The notes under the pieces: model-generated
Databases searched by the model: none
The model's input: the letters and a program-made list of their open reading frames with translations, nothing else
What the model was told of the DNA's origin: nothing
Source of the DNA: Haemophilus haemolyticus
GTDB lineage: Bacteria > Pseudomonadota > Gammaproteobacteria > Enterobacterales > Pasteurellaceae
NCBI RefSeq assembly: GCF_001679045.1
Contig: NZ_LYCK01000012.1
Span: forward strand, 186,001 to 250,000
DNA length: 64,000 bases
Direction: 5' to 3'
Position numbers and translations under genes: made by a program
In this document: positions 47,925 to 57,377 of the stretch, in pieces
Layout of the letters: every line of letters starts with the position of its first letter
Numbering within the stretch: the first letter of the stretch is position 1

Positions 47925-49412
47925 ATGAGTAAAGAGATTTTACTGGCGGCAGAAGCCGTATCCAATGAAAAGTTATTACCACGTGAGAAAATTTTTGAAG
48001 CGTTAGAAAGTGCAATTGCGCTTTCTACCAAGAAAAAATATGAATACGAAACTGATATTCGTGTATCAATCAACCCAAAAACAGGTGATTTTGATACTTT
48101 CCGTCGTTGGTTAATCGTTGATGAAGTCAAAGTGCCAACGAAAGAAATCACTTTAGAAGCGGCACAATTTGAAGATCCAAATCTTCAACTAGGCGATTAT
48201 GTAGAAGATCAAATCGAATCTATCGCATTTGACCGTATTGCAATGCAAACTGTACGCCAAGTAATTAGCACTAAAATTCGTGAAGCTGAGCGTGCAAAAG
48301 TTGTAGAACAATTCCGTGCTGAAGAAGGCAAAATTGTCACCGGTACTGTGAAAAAGGTAAGTCGTGACAGCATCATCTTAGATCTTGGCAATAAAGCAGA
48401 AGCGATGATTGCTCGTGAAGACATGTTACCACGTGAAAATTTCCGTCCAGGTGACCGTGTGCGTGGTGTGCTTTATAAAGTAAATCCTGAAGGTAAAACT
48501 GCACAATTATTTGTGACACGTTCTAAACCAGAAATGTTGATCGAATTATTCCGTATTGAAGTGCCTGAAATTGGCGAGGAAATGATTGAAATTCGTGGTG
48601 CGGCTCGTGATCCCGGCTCTCGCGCTAAAATTGCTGTGAAATCAAACGATAAACGTATTGATCCAGTTGGTGCTTGTGTGGGTATGCGTGGTGCGCGTGT
48701 TCAAGCCATTACCAATGAACTTGGTGGTGAGCGCGTAGATATCGTGCTTTGGGATGATAATCCAGCACAATTTGTGATCAATGCAATGGCACCAGCTGAT
48801 GTGTCTTCTATCATTGTTGATGAAGATAACCATTCTATGGATATTGCTGTTGAAGCAGCTAACCTTGCGCAAGCAATTGGTCGTAATGGTCAAAATGTGC
48901 GTTTAGCAACACAATTAACAGGTTGGACACTAAATGTAATGACTACTGATGATTTAAATGCAAAACATCAAGCAGAAGATAACAAAGTTTTAAACTTATT
49001 TATGAACGCATTAGAACTTGATGAAGAATTTGCACAAATCCTTGTAGAAGAAGGCTTCACAAGTTTAGAAGAAATTGCTTATGTTCCAATGAATGAATTG
49101 ACTGCAATTGATGGTTTAGAAGATGAAGATCTTGTAGAAGAGCTTCAAACTCGTGCTAAAAATGCGATTACAGCCGCAGCAGTTGCTGAAGAAGAAGCAT
49201 TGAAAAAAGCGAATATTGAAGATCGCTTATTGAATTTAGATGGCATGAATCGCCATGTGGCATTCAAATTAGCTGAAAAACAAATTACTACTCTCGAAGA
49301 ACTCGCCGAACAGGGTGTAGATGATTTAGCAGATATTGAAGAATTAACAGCAGAACAGGCAGCAGATTTAATTATGGCTGCACGTAATATCTGTTGGTTT
49401 GGCGAAGAATAA
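47925..49412 (+). CDS. nusA: Transcription termination/antitermination factor NusA
   Basis: 495 residues: N-terminal polymerase-binding domain, S1 domain ([21 protein letters not shown] near 135), KH domains ([27 protein letters not shown] near 245, then [18 protein letters not shown] near 318) and two C-terminal acidic AR repeats. It binds RNA polymerase at pauses and in N/Nun-type antitermination. It lies 17 bases after rimP and is followed by infB after 11 bases. Confidence 0.97.
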   Translation: MSKEILLAAEAVSNEKLLPREKIFEALESAIALSTKKKYEYETDIRVSINPKTGDFDTFRRWLIVDEVKVPTKEITLEAAQFEDPNLQLGDYVEDQIESIAFDRIAMQTVRQVISTKIREAERAKVVEQFRAEEGKIVTGTVKKVSRDSIILDLGNKAEAMIAREDMLPRENFRPGDRVRGVLYKVNPEGKTAQLFVTRSKPEMLIELFRIEVPEIGEEMIEIRGAARDPGSRAKIAVKSNDKRIDPVGACVGMRGARVQAITNELGGERVDIVLWDDNPAQFVINAMAPADVSSIIVDEDNHSMDIAVEAANLAQAIGRNGQNVRLATQLTGWTLNVMTTDDLNAKHQAEDNKVLNLFMNALELDEEFAQILVEEGFTSLEEIAYVPMNELTAIDGLEDEDLVEELQTRAKNAITAAAVAEEEALKKANIEDRLLNLDGMNRHVAFKLAEKQITTLEELAEQGVDDLADIEELTAEQAADLIMAARNICWFGEE

Positions 49413-49423
49413 GGAGAGTAGTA

Positions 49424-51958
49424 ATGACTGAAGATGTTAAGGCTGATGCGCCAAAGAAATTAAGCATTCAACGCAGAACAAAAACAACAGTGAGCAGTAC
49501 CACAACTGGCGGTAAAAGCAAAGAAGTACAAGTAGAAGTACGTAAAAAACGCACAGTAAAAACTGATATTGCTCAACAAGAAGAAGCAAAATTAAAAGCA
49601 CAGCAAGAAGCGGAAGCGAAAAAAATTGCCGAACAAAAAGCGGCAGAAGAAAAAGCTCGTTTAGAAGCTGAAAAAGCGGCTGCTAAGAAAGAAGCTGATG
49701 AAAAAGCAAAATCTGAAAAAGCGAAAGCAGAAACAGCTAAGCCAGCAAAAAGTGCGGTAGATTCTAAAGCTAAATCTGTTGATCCTGAAAAAGAGAAACG
49801 TAAAGCAGAAGAAGCAGAACTTCGTCGTAAAGCTGAAGAATTAGCTCGTCAAAAAGCAGAAGAACAAGCTCGCCGTGCAGCAGAAGAAGCGAAACGTTAT
49901 GCTGAAGCAGATGATTCAGACAATGAGTCTTCTTCAGAGGACTATTCTGATTACAACTTAAGTTCAAGATATGCACTTGAAGCAGAAGATGAAGAAGATC
50001 GTCGTAACGAAAATCGTGGCCGTGGCAAAAATAAAGTAGCGAAAGCGAAAAAAGGCGGTCGCGACGATGAAAATAGCAAAAACTCAAAAAATGAGCGCGA
50101 ATCTAATCGTAAAAATCAAAAAGACGCTAAGTTTGGTAAAGGTAAAAACGGCAAAAAAGGTGCCGCACTTCAACAAGCCTTTACTAAACCAGTTCAAGCT
50201 GTAAAAGCAGATGTTGTCATTGGTGAAACCATCACCGTTGCTGAATTAGCGAATAAGATGGCTGTAAAAGCGACTGAAATCATTAAAACGATGATGAAGA
50301 TGGGCGAAATGGTTACTATTAACCAAGTTATCGACCAAGAAACCGCTCAATTAGTAGCGGAAGAACTTGGTCATAAAGTGATTCTTCGTAATGAAAATGA
50401 GCTTGAAGAAGCGGTATTAGGCGATCGCGATGTAAACGCAGAAAAAGTAACGCGTGCGCCAGTTGTAACCATCATGGGTCACGTTGACCATGGTAAAACT
50501 TCTTTACTTGACTATATTCGTAAAGCGAAAGTTGCAGCAGGTGAAGCGGGTGGAATTACCCAACATATCGGTGCGTATCACGTAGAAATGGATGATGGCA
50601 AAATGATCACCTTCTTGGATACACCGGGGCACGCCGCGTTTACTTCTATGCGTGCGCGTGGTGCGAAAGCAACAGATATCGTTGTTCTTGTTGTCGCGGC
50701 CGATGATGGTGTGATGCCTCAAACTATCGAAGCGATTCAACACGCCAAAGCAGCGGGTGCACCTTTAGTGGTTGCAGTAAATAAAATCGATAAACCAGAA
50801 GCCAATCCAGACCGTGTTGAGCAAGAATTATTACAACATGATGTAATTTCTGAAAAATTCGGTGGTGATGTGCAATTCGTTCCAGTATCAGCGAAGAAAG
50901 GTACAGGGGTTGATGAGTTATTAGATGCAATCTTACTTCAATCTGAAGTACTTGAATTGACCGCTGTAAAAGACGGCATGGCAAGTGGTGTAGTCATTGA
51001 ATCTTACTTGGATAAAGGTCGTGGCCCTGTGGCAACTATCTTGGTTCAATCAGGTACCTTACATAAAGGTGACATCGTACTTTGTGGTTTTGAATACGGC
51101 CGTGTACGTGCAATGCGTGATGAAAACGGAAAAGAAGTGGATGAAGCAGGTCCTTCAATTCCAGTTGAATTATTAGGTCTTTCAGGTGTGCCTGCAGCGG
51201 GTGATGAAGCAACCGTTGTACGTGATGAGAAAAAAGCACGTGAAGTGGCGTTATATCGTCAAGGTAAATTCCGTGAAGTGAAATTAGCTCGTCAGCAAAA
51301 AGCGAAACTTGAAAATATGTTTAGCAATATGTCTGAAGGCGATGTGGCTGAATTGAACGTCATTGTGAAAGCGGACGTACAAGGCTCTGTAGAGGCGATT
51401 GTTCAAGCGTTAAATGAACTTTCTACCAATGAAGTAAAAGTTAAAGTGGTTGGTTCTGGTGTAGGTGGTATTACTGAAACTGATGCAACTTTAGCTGCAG
51501 CATCTAATGCCATTATTGTTGGCTTTAACGTTCGTGCTGATGCATCTGCGCGTCGTGTCATTGAAGCGGAAAACATTGATTTACGTTACTACTCAATCAT
51601 CTATGAATTGTTGAATGAAATTAAAGCAGCAATGAGCGGTATGTTAGAGCCTGAATTTAAACAAGAAATTATTGGCTTAGCTGAAGTTCGTGATGTATTC
51701 CGTCATCCGAAATTTGGTGCAATCGCAGGTTGTATGGTGACCGAAGGTGTAGTGAAACGTAACAACCCAATCCGTGTATTACGTGACAACGTCGTTATCT
51801 TTGAAGGGGAATTAGAATCTCTTCGCCGTTTCAAAGATGACGTATCTGAAGTTCGTAACGGTATGGAATGTGGTATCGGCGTGAAAAACTATAACGATGT
51901 AAAAGTCGGCGACCAAATCGAGGTGTTTGAAGTGGTTGAAGTTAAACGTTCAATCTAA
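49424..51958 (+). CDS. infB: Translation initiation factor IF-2
   Basis: 844 residues from ATG 49424, preceded by AAGGAG. The long N-terminus is a charged Ala/Glu/Lys helix followed by an Arg/Lys/Gly linker. The G domain has G1 [13 protein letters not shown]2 [11 protein letters not shown]3 DTPGHAAF and G4 NKIDKPEA. C-terminal domains bind fMet-tRNA. The gene sits downstream of the initiator tRNA gene, so both initiation components share a locus. An in-frame internal start for a shorter IF2 form is possible but cannot be fixed from sequence. Confidence 0.97.
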   Translation: MTEDVKADAPKKLSIQRRTKTTVSSTTTGGKSKEVQVEVRKKRTVKTDIAQQEEAKLKAQQEAEAKKIAEQKAAEEKARLEAEKAAAKKEADEKAKSEKAKAETAKPAKSAVDSKAKSVDPEKEKRKAEEAELRRKAEELARQKAEEQARRAAEEAKRYAEADDSDNESSSEDYSDYNLSSRYALEAEDEEDRRNENRGRGKNKVAKAKKGGRDDENSKNSKNERESNRKNQKDAKFGKGKNGKKGAALQQAFTKPVQAVKADVVIGETITVAELANKMAVKATEIIKTMMKMGEMVTINQVIDQETAQLVAEELGHKVILRNENELEEAVLGDRDVNAEKVTRAPVVTIMGHVDHGKTSLLDYIRKAKVAAGEAGGITQHIGAYHVEMDDGKMITFLDTPGHAAFTSMRARGAKATDIVVLVVAADDGVMPQTIEAIQHAKAAGAPLVVAVNKIDKPEANPDRVEQELLQHDVISEKFGGDVQFVPVSAKKGTGVDELLDAILLQSEVLELTAVKDGMASGVVIESYLDKGRGPVATILVQSGTLHKGDIVLCGFEYGRVRAMRDENGKEVDEAGPSIPVELLGLSGVPAAGDEATVVRDEKKAREVALYRQGKFREVKLARQQKAKLENMFSNMSEGDVAELNVIVKADVQGSVEAIVQALNELSTNEVKVKVVGSGVGGITETDATLAAASNAIIVGFNVRADASARRVIEAENIDLRYYSIIYELLNEIKAAMSGMLEPEFKQEIIGLAEVRDVFRHPKFGAIAGCMVTEGVVKRNNPIRVLRDNVVIFEGELESLRRFKDDVSEVRNGMECGIGVKNYNDVKVGDQIEVFEVVEVKRSI

Positions 51959-51971
51959 TCTTTAACAAATC

Positions 51972-52014
51972 AAAGGGCGGTTAAAAATCATCTGGTTTTT
52001 AACCGCCCTTTTGT
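51972..52014. terminator. Bidirectional terminator between infB and hsdR
   Basis: A perfect 16-bp stem (51972-51987 with 51996-52011) with an 8-base loop and T-runs on both strands, between convergent infB and hsdR. Confidence 0.9.
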
Positions 52015-52036
52015 TATTAAAGAAACCGCATCAAAA

Positions 52037-55000
52037 TTATAAACCAGTTAAATCCTCTGCAATTTCTTCAGCTTGTTTAATCACATAAGTTACCGCTTCT
52101 TCCTGTTTATCGGGTGGATATTTGTAGCGTTGTAGGGCGCGTTTAACGAGAATACGCATTTTTGCCCGTACCGCTTCTTTGTATTGCCAATCGATTGTGA
52201 CCGATTTTCTAAGTGTTTCCGTGATTTCTTTCGCCAGTTTAGAAAGCACTTCATCACCCATCAAATCTTTTGCACTTTGATTTTGAGATAGAGCTTCATA
52301 GAAGGCAAGTTCTTCCTTGGTTAATCCTAGTTTTTTCCCTAATGCTAAACGTTCTTGGAAGTCTTGGCTCATTTTAAAGAGTTCCTCCAAAATCTCTACC
52401 ACAGTCAAATTGTGATTGTGGTATTGATTCAATGCTTCCTTCAAACGCTGTTCAAAATCTTTTTGCAAGGTTAAGTTTGTGCCTGATTTAACTTTAATTT
52501 CACTTGCTAAATAACGTTCCATTGCCGTAACCCATAAATTTTTAGTTGGGCTATTTTTAACAGTTTGTAAAAATTCTTCGGAAAGCAGGCTGATTTGTGG
52601 TTGTGGTTTTTCTAGCAGATCAAATAAATCAATCACGCCTTCAGAATACACAGTTTGATTAACCAATTTTTTCAATAAAATCTGTCTTTCATTTGTGCCT
52701 GTGCCTTTTTGTTCGCGTTTAGTTAAAATTGCCCGTACGGCATCATAAAAGGCGATTTCTTGGTTATACGGCTCAACTTCAGCCAATGCGCCGCATAGCA
52801 TATAGCCTTTTTTCACCAAGCCTGCTGCTTTCAAAAAGGCTTTTTTGCGAGGTTCTGTTTCTTTTTTATCAAACCAATGTTGCTCGTGTGCTTTGCCATC
52901 AAACGGTAATTGATCGAGGCTTAAAATATGATTGGCAGCAAACCGAATCGCCATCAAAAGATCATTCGGATTATCTTTTTCTAAGGCAGCCTGAACATCA
53001 AAGGTTTTCCCTTCAACCGGCGTTGCAAACAGGCTGCGGACGAACTCTAAATGCTCTTTCATTTTAAAGAATACATCAATCACGTTATCAGTCAGCTTGC
53101 CCTTGCCTTGCGAGTTAGTATATTGCTGGGTGGCTTCTCTGAGCTTGTCAGCAATACCTACATAATCCACAATCAAGCCACCATTTTCTCGGCTCTTATT
53201 GCGGAATACACGGTTAACCCGCGCAATCGCCTGCATCAGATTATGCCCCTGCATCGGTTTGTCGATATACATCGTATTACAGCAAGGCGCATCAAAGCCC
53301 GTCAGCCACATATCGCGCACAATCACCACTTTCAGCGCATCGTTCGGATCTTTAAAGCGGCGTTCAAGCGTTTGTTTTTCTTGTTTACTGTAAACGTGTT
53401 TCTGCATTTCTGGTGCATCAGAAGCAGAACCCGTCATCACAATTTTAATCTCCCCTTCGTTAATATTGTCCGAATGCCATTCAGGGCGCAGTTTGATGAT
53501 TTCATTGTATAAATCCACGCAAATCTGACGGCTGGAAACCACCATCATCGCTTTGCTGTCCACCACTTCATTGCGTTTGGCAAAATGCTGCACAAAATCC
53601 GCGGCTAAATCAGCCAAGCGGGCTTGCGAACCCAGCAATTTTTCCTGCAAACGCAGGGCAGGGGATTGCTCCTCTTCCAGTAAATCATCAATTTCTTTGA
53701 ATAGCTCATCGTGTTCTTTTTCGTTTAAGCGGATTTGGCGCGCTTCATACACAATCGGCACGGTTGCGCCATCTTCCACTGCATCTTGCAAGTCATAAAT
53801 TGACACATAGCGACCGAACACATCTTGCGTGTCCTTATCTTCTAGGCTAATCGGCGTACCGGTAAAACCGATAAATGAAGCATTAGGCAGCGCATCGCGC
53901 AAATGACGGGCGTAGCCTGCCTGAAATTTGCCGTTATGCAATTTTTGCGTAAAGCCATATTGGCTACGGTGTGCCTCATCGCTGATTACAATAATATTGC
54001 TGCGCTCATTTAAAACAGGGAAGCGGCTTTCTTCCTCATTTAAGGCGAATTTCTGAATCGTAGTAAAAAACACGCCGCCGACTTCATTTTGTGCGAGCAG
54101 TTGGCGCAGTTGATCGCGGTCTTCCACTTGTTGCGGTGTTTGCTTGATTAAATCTTTGCCTGAAGAAAAGGTTTGGAAAAGCTGACCGTCCAAATCGTTG
54201 CGGTCGGTGACCACCACAATGGTCGGATTTTTCAATTCAGGCTGCGCAAGCAGTTTGCCGGCATAAAACAACATGGAAATCGACTTACCCGACCCCTGGG
54301 TATGCCACATCACGCCAATGCGGCGGTCGCCTTTTTCTGAAGTCGCCCAAATGGTGGAATCTACCGCTTCATTTACGCCGTAATATTGATGGTACGCCGC
54401 GATTTTTTTAATGGTTTTGCCAACGGAATTCCGTTCAAACAAGATGAAATAGCGAATATAGTCGAGCAAATCTTTGGGCTGCAGCAAGCCATTAAGCAGG
54501 CTTTGCAATTCATCATCAAAGTATAAGCGCGCGCTTTTATTTTTTTCATCGACCACTTTCCATGGTGTAAAGCGTTGAAAGTCTGCCGAAAGCGAACCCA
54601 AACGGGCGGCAATGCCGTCTGAAATAACCAGGGCTTGATTGTAAACAAACAGCTCGGCAATTTCATCTTTATAGGTTTCAAACTGATTAAATGCCTGTAA
54701 TAAATCCGCCGATTCACGCAGCGGATTTTTGAGCTCAAATACCACTAAGGGCAGACCATTTACAAAGCCGATAATATCAGGAATCCGTTTACCTCCTTTA
54801 CGGCTGCGGATTTCCAGTTGATTCACGGCAACAAAGCGGTTGTTTTCCACATGCTCAAAATCCATCAAACGTGCCATTTCGATTTTTTGCTCACCGTTTG
54901 CCTGATATTCCACCCGCACGCCATCACGCAACAGTTTATAAAACGCCTGATTACGCACCACCAAGTCGCCAATATCGCTTTTCGTCGCCGATTTGACCAC

Positions 55001-55201
55001 AGAATCAACCGCACTTTCAGGCAGCTGCGGATTAAACTTACGCACCGCTTCACGCAGTTGCTCAACAAAGACCACACCGCTCAAATTGCCACGGGCAAAC
55101 TCACCCTCATGAACAGGCAAGTCTTTACCATAGCGATATTCCCAACCGAGGGATTGCAGGCGTTGAAGGGTGAGTTGTTCGATGTCGTTTTCGTTGAGCA
55201 T
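52037..55201 (-). CDS. hsdR: Type I restriction enzyme, HsdR subunit
   Basis: 1054-residue motor and nuclease subunit. The N-terminal nuclease is IPDIIGFVNGLPLVVFELKNP near residue 140 (PD..ExK). The helicase core has Walker A WHTQGSGKSISM near 300, DEAH box ISDEAHRSQYG and motif III FIGFTGTPI. It needs HsdM and HsdS to cut unmethylated DNA after translocation. The 5' half of the gene is richer in G+C than the 3' third. A perfect neisserial uptake 12-mer lies inside at 54612-54623. The gene is separated from hsdS by an unknown gene and an inverted-repeat element. Confidence 0.93.
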   Translation of the reverse strand: MLNENDIEQLTLQRLQSLGWEYRYGKDLPVHEGEFARGNLSGVVFVEQLREAVRKFNPQLPESAVDSVVKSATKSDIGDLVVRNQAFYKLLRDGVRVEYQANGEQKIEMARLMDFEHVENNRFVAVNQLEIRSRKGGKRIPDIIGFVNGLPLVVFELKNPLRESADLLQAFNQFETYKDEIAELFVYNQALVISDGIAARLGSLSADFQRFTPWKVVDEKNKSARLYFDDELQSLLNGLLQPKDLLDYIRYFILFERNSVGKTIKKIAAYHQYYGVNEAVDSTIWATSEKGDRRIGVMWHTQGSGKSISMLFYAGKLLAQPELKNPTIVVVTDRNDLDGQLFQTFSSGKDLIKQTPQQVEDRDQLRQLLAQNEVGGVFFTTIQKFALNEEESRFPVLNERSNIIVISDEAHRSQYGFTQKLHNGKFQAGYARHLRDALPNASFIGFTGTPISLEDKDTQDVFGRYVSIYDLQDAVEDGATVPIVYEARQIRLNEKEHDELFKEIDDLLEEEQSPALRLQEKLLGSQARLADLAADFVQHFAKRNEVVDSKAMMVVSSRQICVDLYNEIIKLRPEWHSDNINEGEIKIVMTGSASDAPEMQKHVYSKQEKQTLERRFKDPNDALKVVIVRDMWLTGFDAPCCNTMYIDKPMQGHNLMQAIARVNRVFRNKSRENGGLIVDYVGIADKLREATQQYTNSQGKGKLTDNVIDVFFKMKEHLEFVRSLFATPVEGKTFDVQAALEKDNPNDLLMAIRFAANHILSLDQLPFDGKAHEQHWFDKKETEPRKKAFLKAAGLVKKGYMLCGALAEVEPYNQEIAFYDAVRAILTKREQKGTGTNERQILLKKLVNQTVYSEGVIDLFDLLEKPQPQISLLSEEFLQTVKNSPTKNLWVTAMERYLASEIKVKSGTNLTLQKDFEQRLKEALNQYHNHNLTVVEILEELFKMSQDFQERLALGKKLGLTKEELAFYEALSQNQSAKDLMGDEVLSKLAKEITETLRKSVTIDWQYKEAVRAKMRILVKRALQRYKYPPDKQEEAVTYVIKQAEEIAEDLTGL
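54612..54623 (+). other. Neisserial DNA uptake sequence (AT-DUS) inside hsdR
   Basis: ATGCCGTCTGAA is the exact 12-base neisserial uptake sequence. It is foreign to Haemophilus, which uses AAGTGCGGT. Confidence 0.8.
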
Positions 55202-55225
55202 AGAGTGTTCCTTAGAGTGTGGTTT

Positions 55226-55386
55226 AAATCTCCCCTCCCCCCTCTTTACGAAAGAGGGGAATGGTATTGAGCGTAGTTTTAGTTTAGGTGTTTTTTATGA
55301 GTAATTTTTCTGCTAATCCGACCGCTTGCAGCTAACAAACCTCCTAAATAGTTCCCCTCTTTAGCAAAGAGGGATAGGGGAGATTT
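55226..55386. repeat. Inverted-repeat element (MITE-like) between hsdR and the unknown gene
   Basis: A 35-base left arm (55226-55260) and a 34-base right arm (55353-55386) are near-perfect inverted repeats beginning AAATCTCCCCT. Each arm itself folds into a hairpin around CCTCTTT/AAAGAGG. They enclose 92 bases without a gene. No transposase is present. It could be a small non-autonomous mobile element or a terminator pair. A separate hairpin TTTGGCA/TGCCAAA (55384-55399) adjoins the right end. Confidence 0.65.
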
Positions 55387-55399
55387 GGCAGATGCCAAA

Positions 55400-56041
55400 T
55401 CAGCCTTGTAATTTATATTCCAAATCAAGAGAATCATAGAATTTTAGAAATTCATCTTTTAGGTATTGGTATTTTTCATTAAAAAATGGAGCATTGTTCC
55501 CTAATCCATTTTCAGAAACAACATCAGAAAGAATTTCTCTCAAATTATATTTTTGTATAAATTGATTAATAATTTCATTAAATTTAGGAGATACATGGAT
55601 TAGTTGATAATCTGAAGGATTTCCTGATAAATTGTTTTCTGTCATGAGTTGCAATTTCTTTTCTAATTTTTTATTTTGTAAAATAAAAGAACAAGCTTGA
55701 GAAAAATTAGCTAATGTAGAAGTGGCTGAGAATTTTTCAACACTAAATGAATTTTGTTTCTCATCATCTTGAATATATAAGGAATAGTTTTGGGGATAAT
55801 CTGGAGATTTTGAAACAAAGAAACGGCAATTCCTTATATCATAATTATTAATAAAAAATTCTTTTGAAGGATGATAATCCTCAAGGAAATCTTGCAAATC
55901 AGCAATATAATCAGGATTAGATATATATCTTTCAGTTTTATGCTCGTCTCGAATTTTTTGTAGCCTATTCTTAAGGAATTTTTGAGTTTTGTAATATAGA
56001 TCTCTAGTTTTTAAATAATATGTTTTTGACATTTTAAACAT
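55400..56041 (-). CDS. Unknown protein encoded between hsdS and hsdR
   Basis: 213 residues, AT-rich, lacking any motif I recognise. The N-terminal 50 residues are basic and Tyr/Lys-rich (KTYYLKTRDLYYKTQKFLKNR). The middle has a FFINNYDIRNCRFFVSKSPDYPQ segment, and the C-terminus is predicted helical. No membrane segment or signal is present. The ATG at 56041 (or 56032) overlaps the hsdS stop by 8 bases, so it is translated with the restriction operon. That position suggests an accessory of the type I system or a second defence protein. The function is unknown. Confidence 0.7.
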   Translation of the reverse strand: MFKMSKTYYLKTRDLYYKTQKFLKNRLQKIRDEHKTERYISNPDYIADLQDFLEDYHPSKEFFINNYDIRNCRFFVSKSPDYPQNYSLYIQDDEKQNSFSVEKFSATSTLANFSQACSFILQNKKLEKKLQLMTENNLSGNPSDYQLIHVSPKFNEIINQFIQKYNLREILSDVVSENGLGNNAPFFNEKYQYLKDEFLKFYDSLDLEYKLQG

Positions 56042-57377
56042 CCTGTTTTAATAATTTAGGTAATAGAGAGTCTCTAGTTTTCATGAGAGTATTATTCTCT
56101 TCTTTTAAGTTTCTTAAACTATCAAGATATGTATTACTTATTTTCGAGAAAATATTTAATATAAAGTTAGAAGGAATAACAACATTAATACCTTTAAAGG
56201 TTGAAGTATTTAAAGATGCTCTAGTTGAAGCTCCAGAGGCCTGCTCAAAATATGCTTTCTGCTTAGGTTGCATAAGAAACCAACGTAAATATTCGGTTAA
56301 ATTGTTATCATTTAAGACAATTTTAGCTAATGCGATATTATAAACCCCACTAATACCAAAACGAATTTTTCCTGCATCACCATATCGATCAATTAAAATA
56401 TCTTTTTCTGTGCATCGTTTGTTTTTTTTTGATATTTCTACATAAGTTATATGATTGTTGCTTGAATAATCTCTATTCTGAATAAAACGTTCATAACCTT
56501 CTTTTGCTTCATATATATGTTCTTCTTTTGGAATCTGTGTTCCGCTAATTAATGCAAACAATCCTGATAAAGGGGTAACCTCCCACCCCTTCGGCACTTC
56601 AACCCCATCAACCTCCACTATCTCATACGGAAACGCTTTGGCGGTTTCTGCTAATTCGGCGTAACGTTCAGGCTGTGTTTGTAAAAGTGCGGTCAATTCT
56701 TCGGGTGTTTTTCCGCTGATTGTCTGCATGGCTGCCAGCTCCGCTTGTTCAAGGCTAAGGCCGTCTGAAAGGGCTTGGACTTTGGCACGCACGGGATCGA
56801 AATCGACAAACCAGCTTTTAAACAGGGCTTGGGCGATTTGTTCCAAGGTTTGGTTGATTTGGGTGTTTAGTTCTATTTTTTGATCTAAAGTATTTAGAAT
56901 ATATCCAATTTCCTTTTGCTTATTTATATCTGGAAGTAATAATTTAACTTTACTTAAAGCTGATACATATAGATTTTTTTGGACACTACCTTCAGCTAAA
57001 GTTTCAATTTGTTCTTTGCTATTTAATAAGGTATAAAAAATAAATAATGGATTACAAATATTTTCATTAACTTTGATATTAATTACAGCTCTATTTCCAC
57101 ACATGTAATCTTTTAAGATTCCAATTCGTCCAATAGTTCCTGATTTGCTAATTGCTAAACTATCTGGTTCAAATAATACAGCACTCTTCTTTGCACTTAA
57201 AAATCCTTTTTCTGTTAAAGTTTGAGAGGTTTTATACACAAAACCATTGTTTAAATCTGTTGCTCTCAACCATTTAATCGTTCCTCCAAAGTAGCTTGGT
57301 TCATTTTTTGATGGATTAACATAACCTTCTTGAAATGAAGCGCAATCAGCTAAAGTTACAACCTTCCAATCATTCAT
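56034..57377 (-). CDS. hsdS: Type I restriction enzyme, HsdS specificity subunit
   Basis: 447-residue specificity subunit with two target-recognition domains. TRD1 spans about 1-160, then comes a conserved helical spacer (LDQKIELNTQINQTLEQIAQALFKSWFVDFDPVRAK, about 170-205). TRD2 spans about 255-400, and a terminal helix KEENNTLMKTRDSLLPKLL closes the protein. The TRD-coding parts are AT-rich, while the spacer between them is G+C-rich, the mosaic expected when recognition domains are exchanged. It overlaps hsdM by 8 bases. The recognition sequence cannot be deduced. Confidence 0.92.
   Translation of the reverse strand: MNDWKVVTLADCASFQEGYVNPSKNEPSYFGGTIKWLRATDLNNGFVYKTSQTLTEKGFLSAKKSAVLFEPDSLAISKSGTIGRIGILKDYMCGNRAVINIKVNENICNPLFIFYTLLNSKEQIETLAEGSVQKNLYVSALSKVKLLLPDINKQKEIGYILNTLDQKIELNTQINQTLEQIAQALFKSWFVDFDPVRAKVQALSDGLSLEQAELAAMQTISGKTPEELTALLQTQPERYAELAETAKAFPYEIVEVDGVEVPKGWEVTPLSGLFALISGTQIPKEEHIYEAKEGYERFIQNRDYSSNNHITYVEISKKNKRCTEKDILIDRYGDAGKIRFGISGVYNIALAKIVLNDNNLTEYLRWFLMQPKQKAYFEQASGASTRASLNTSTFKGINVVIPSNFILNIFSKISNTYLDSLRNLKEENNTLMKTRDSLLPKLLKQDV
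56758..56769 (+). other. Neisserial DNA uptake sequence (AG-DUS) inside hsdS
   Basis: AGGCCGTCTGAA is an exact 12-base neisserial uptake variant, in the conserved G+C-rich spacer of hsdS. A 9/10 match, GCCGTCTGAT, occurs at 57601-57610 in hsdM. Confidence 0.8.

Noticed and set aside
49560..49920. Low-complexity repeats in the 5' part of infB as a slippage tract
   Set aside because: They encode the Ala/Glu/Lys helix normal for IF2, and no exact short tandem repeat of switching type is present.
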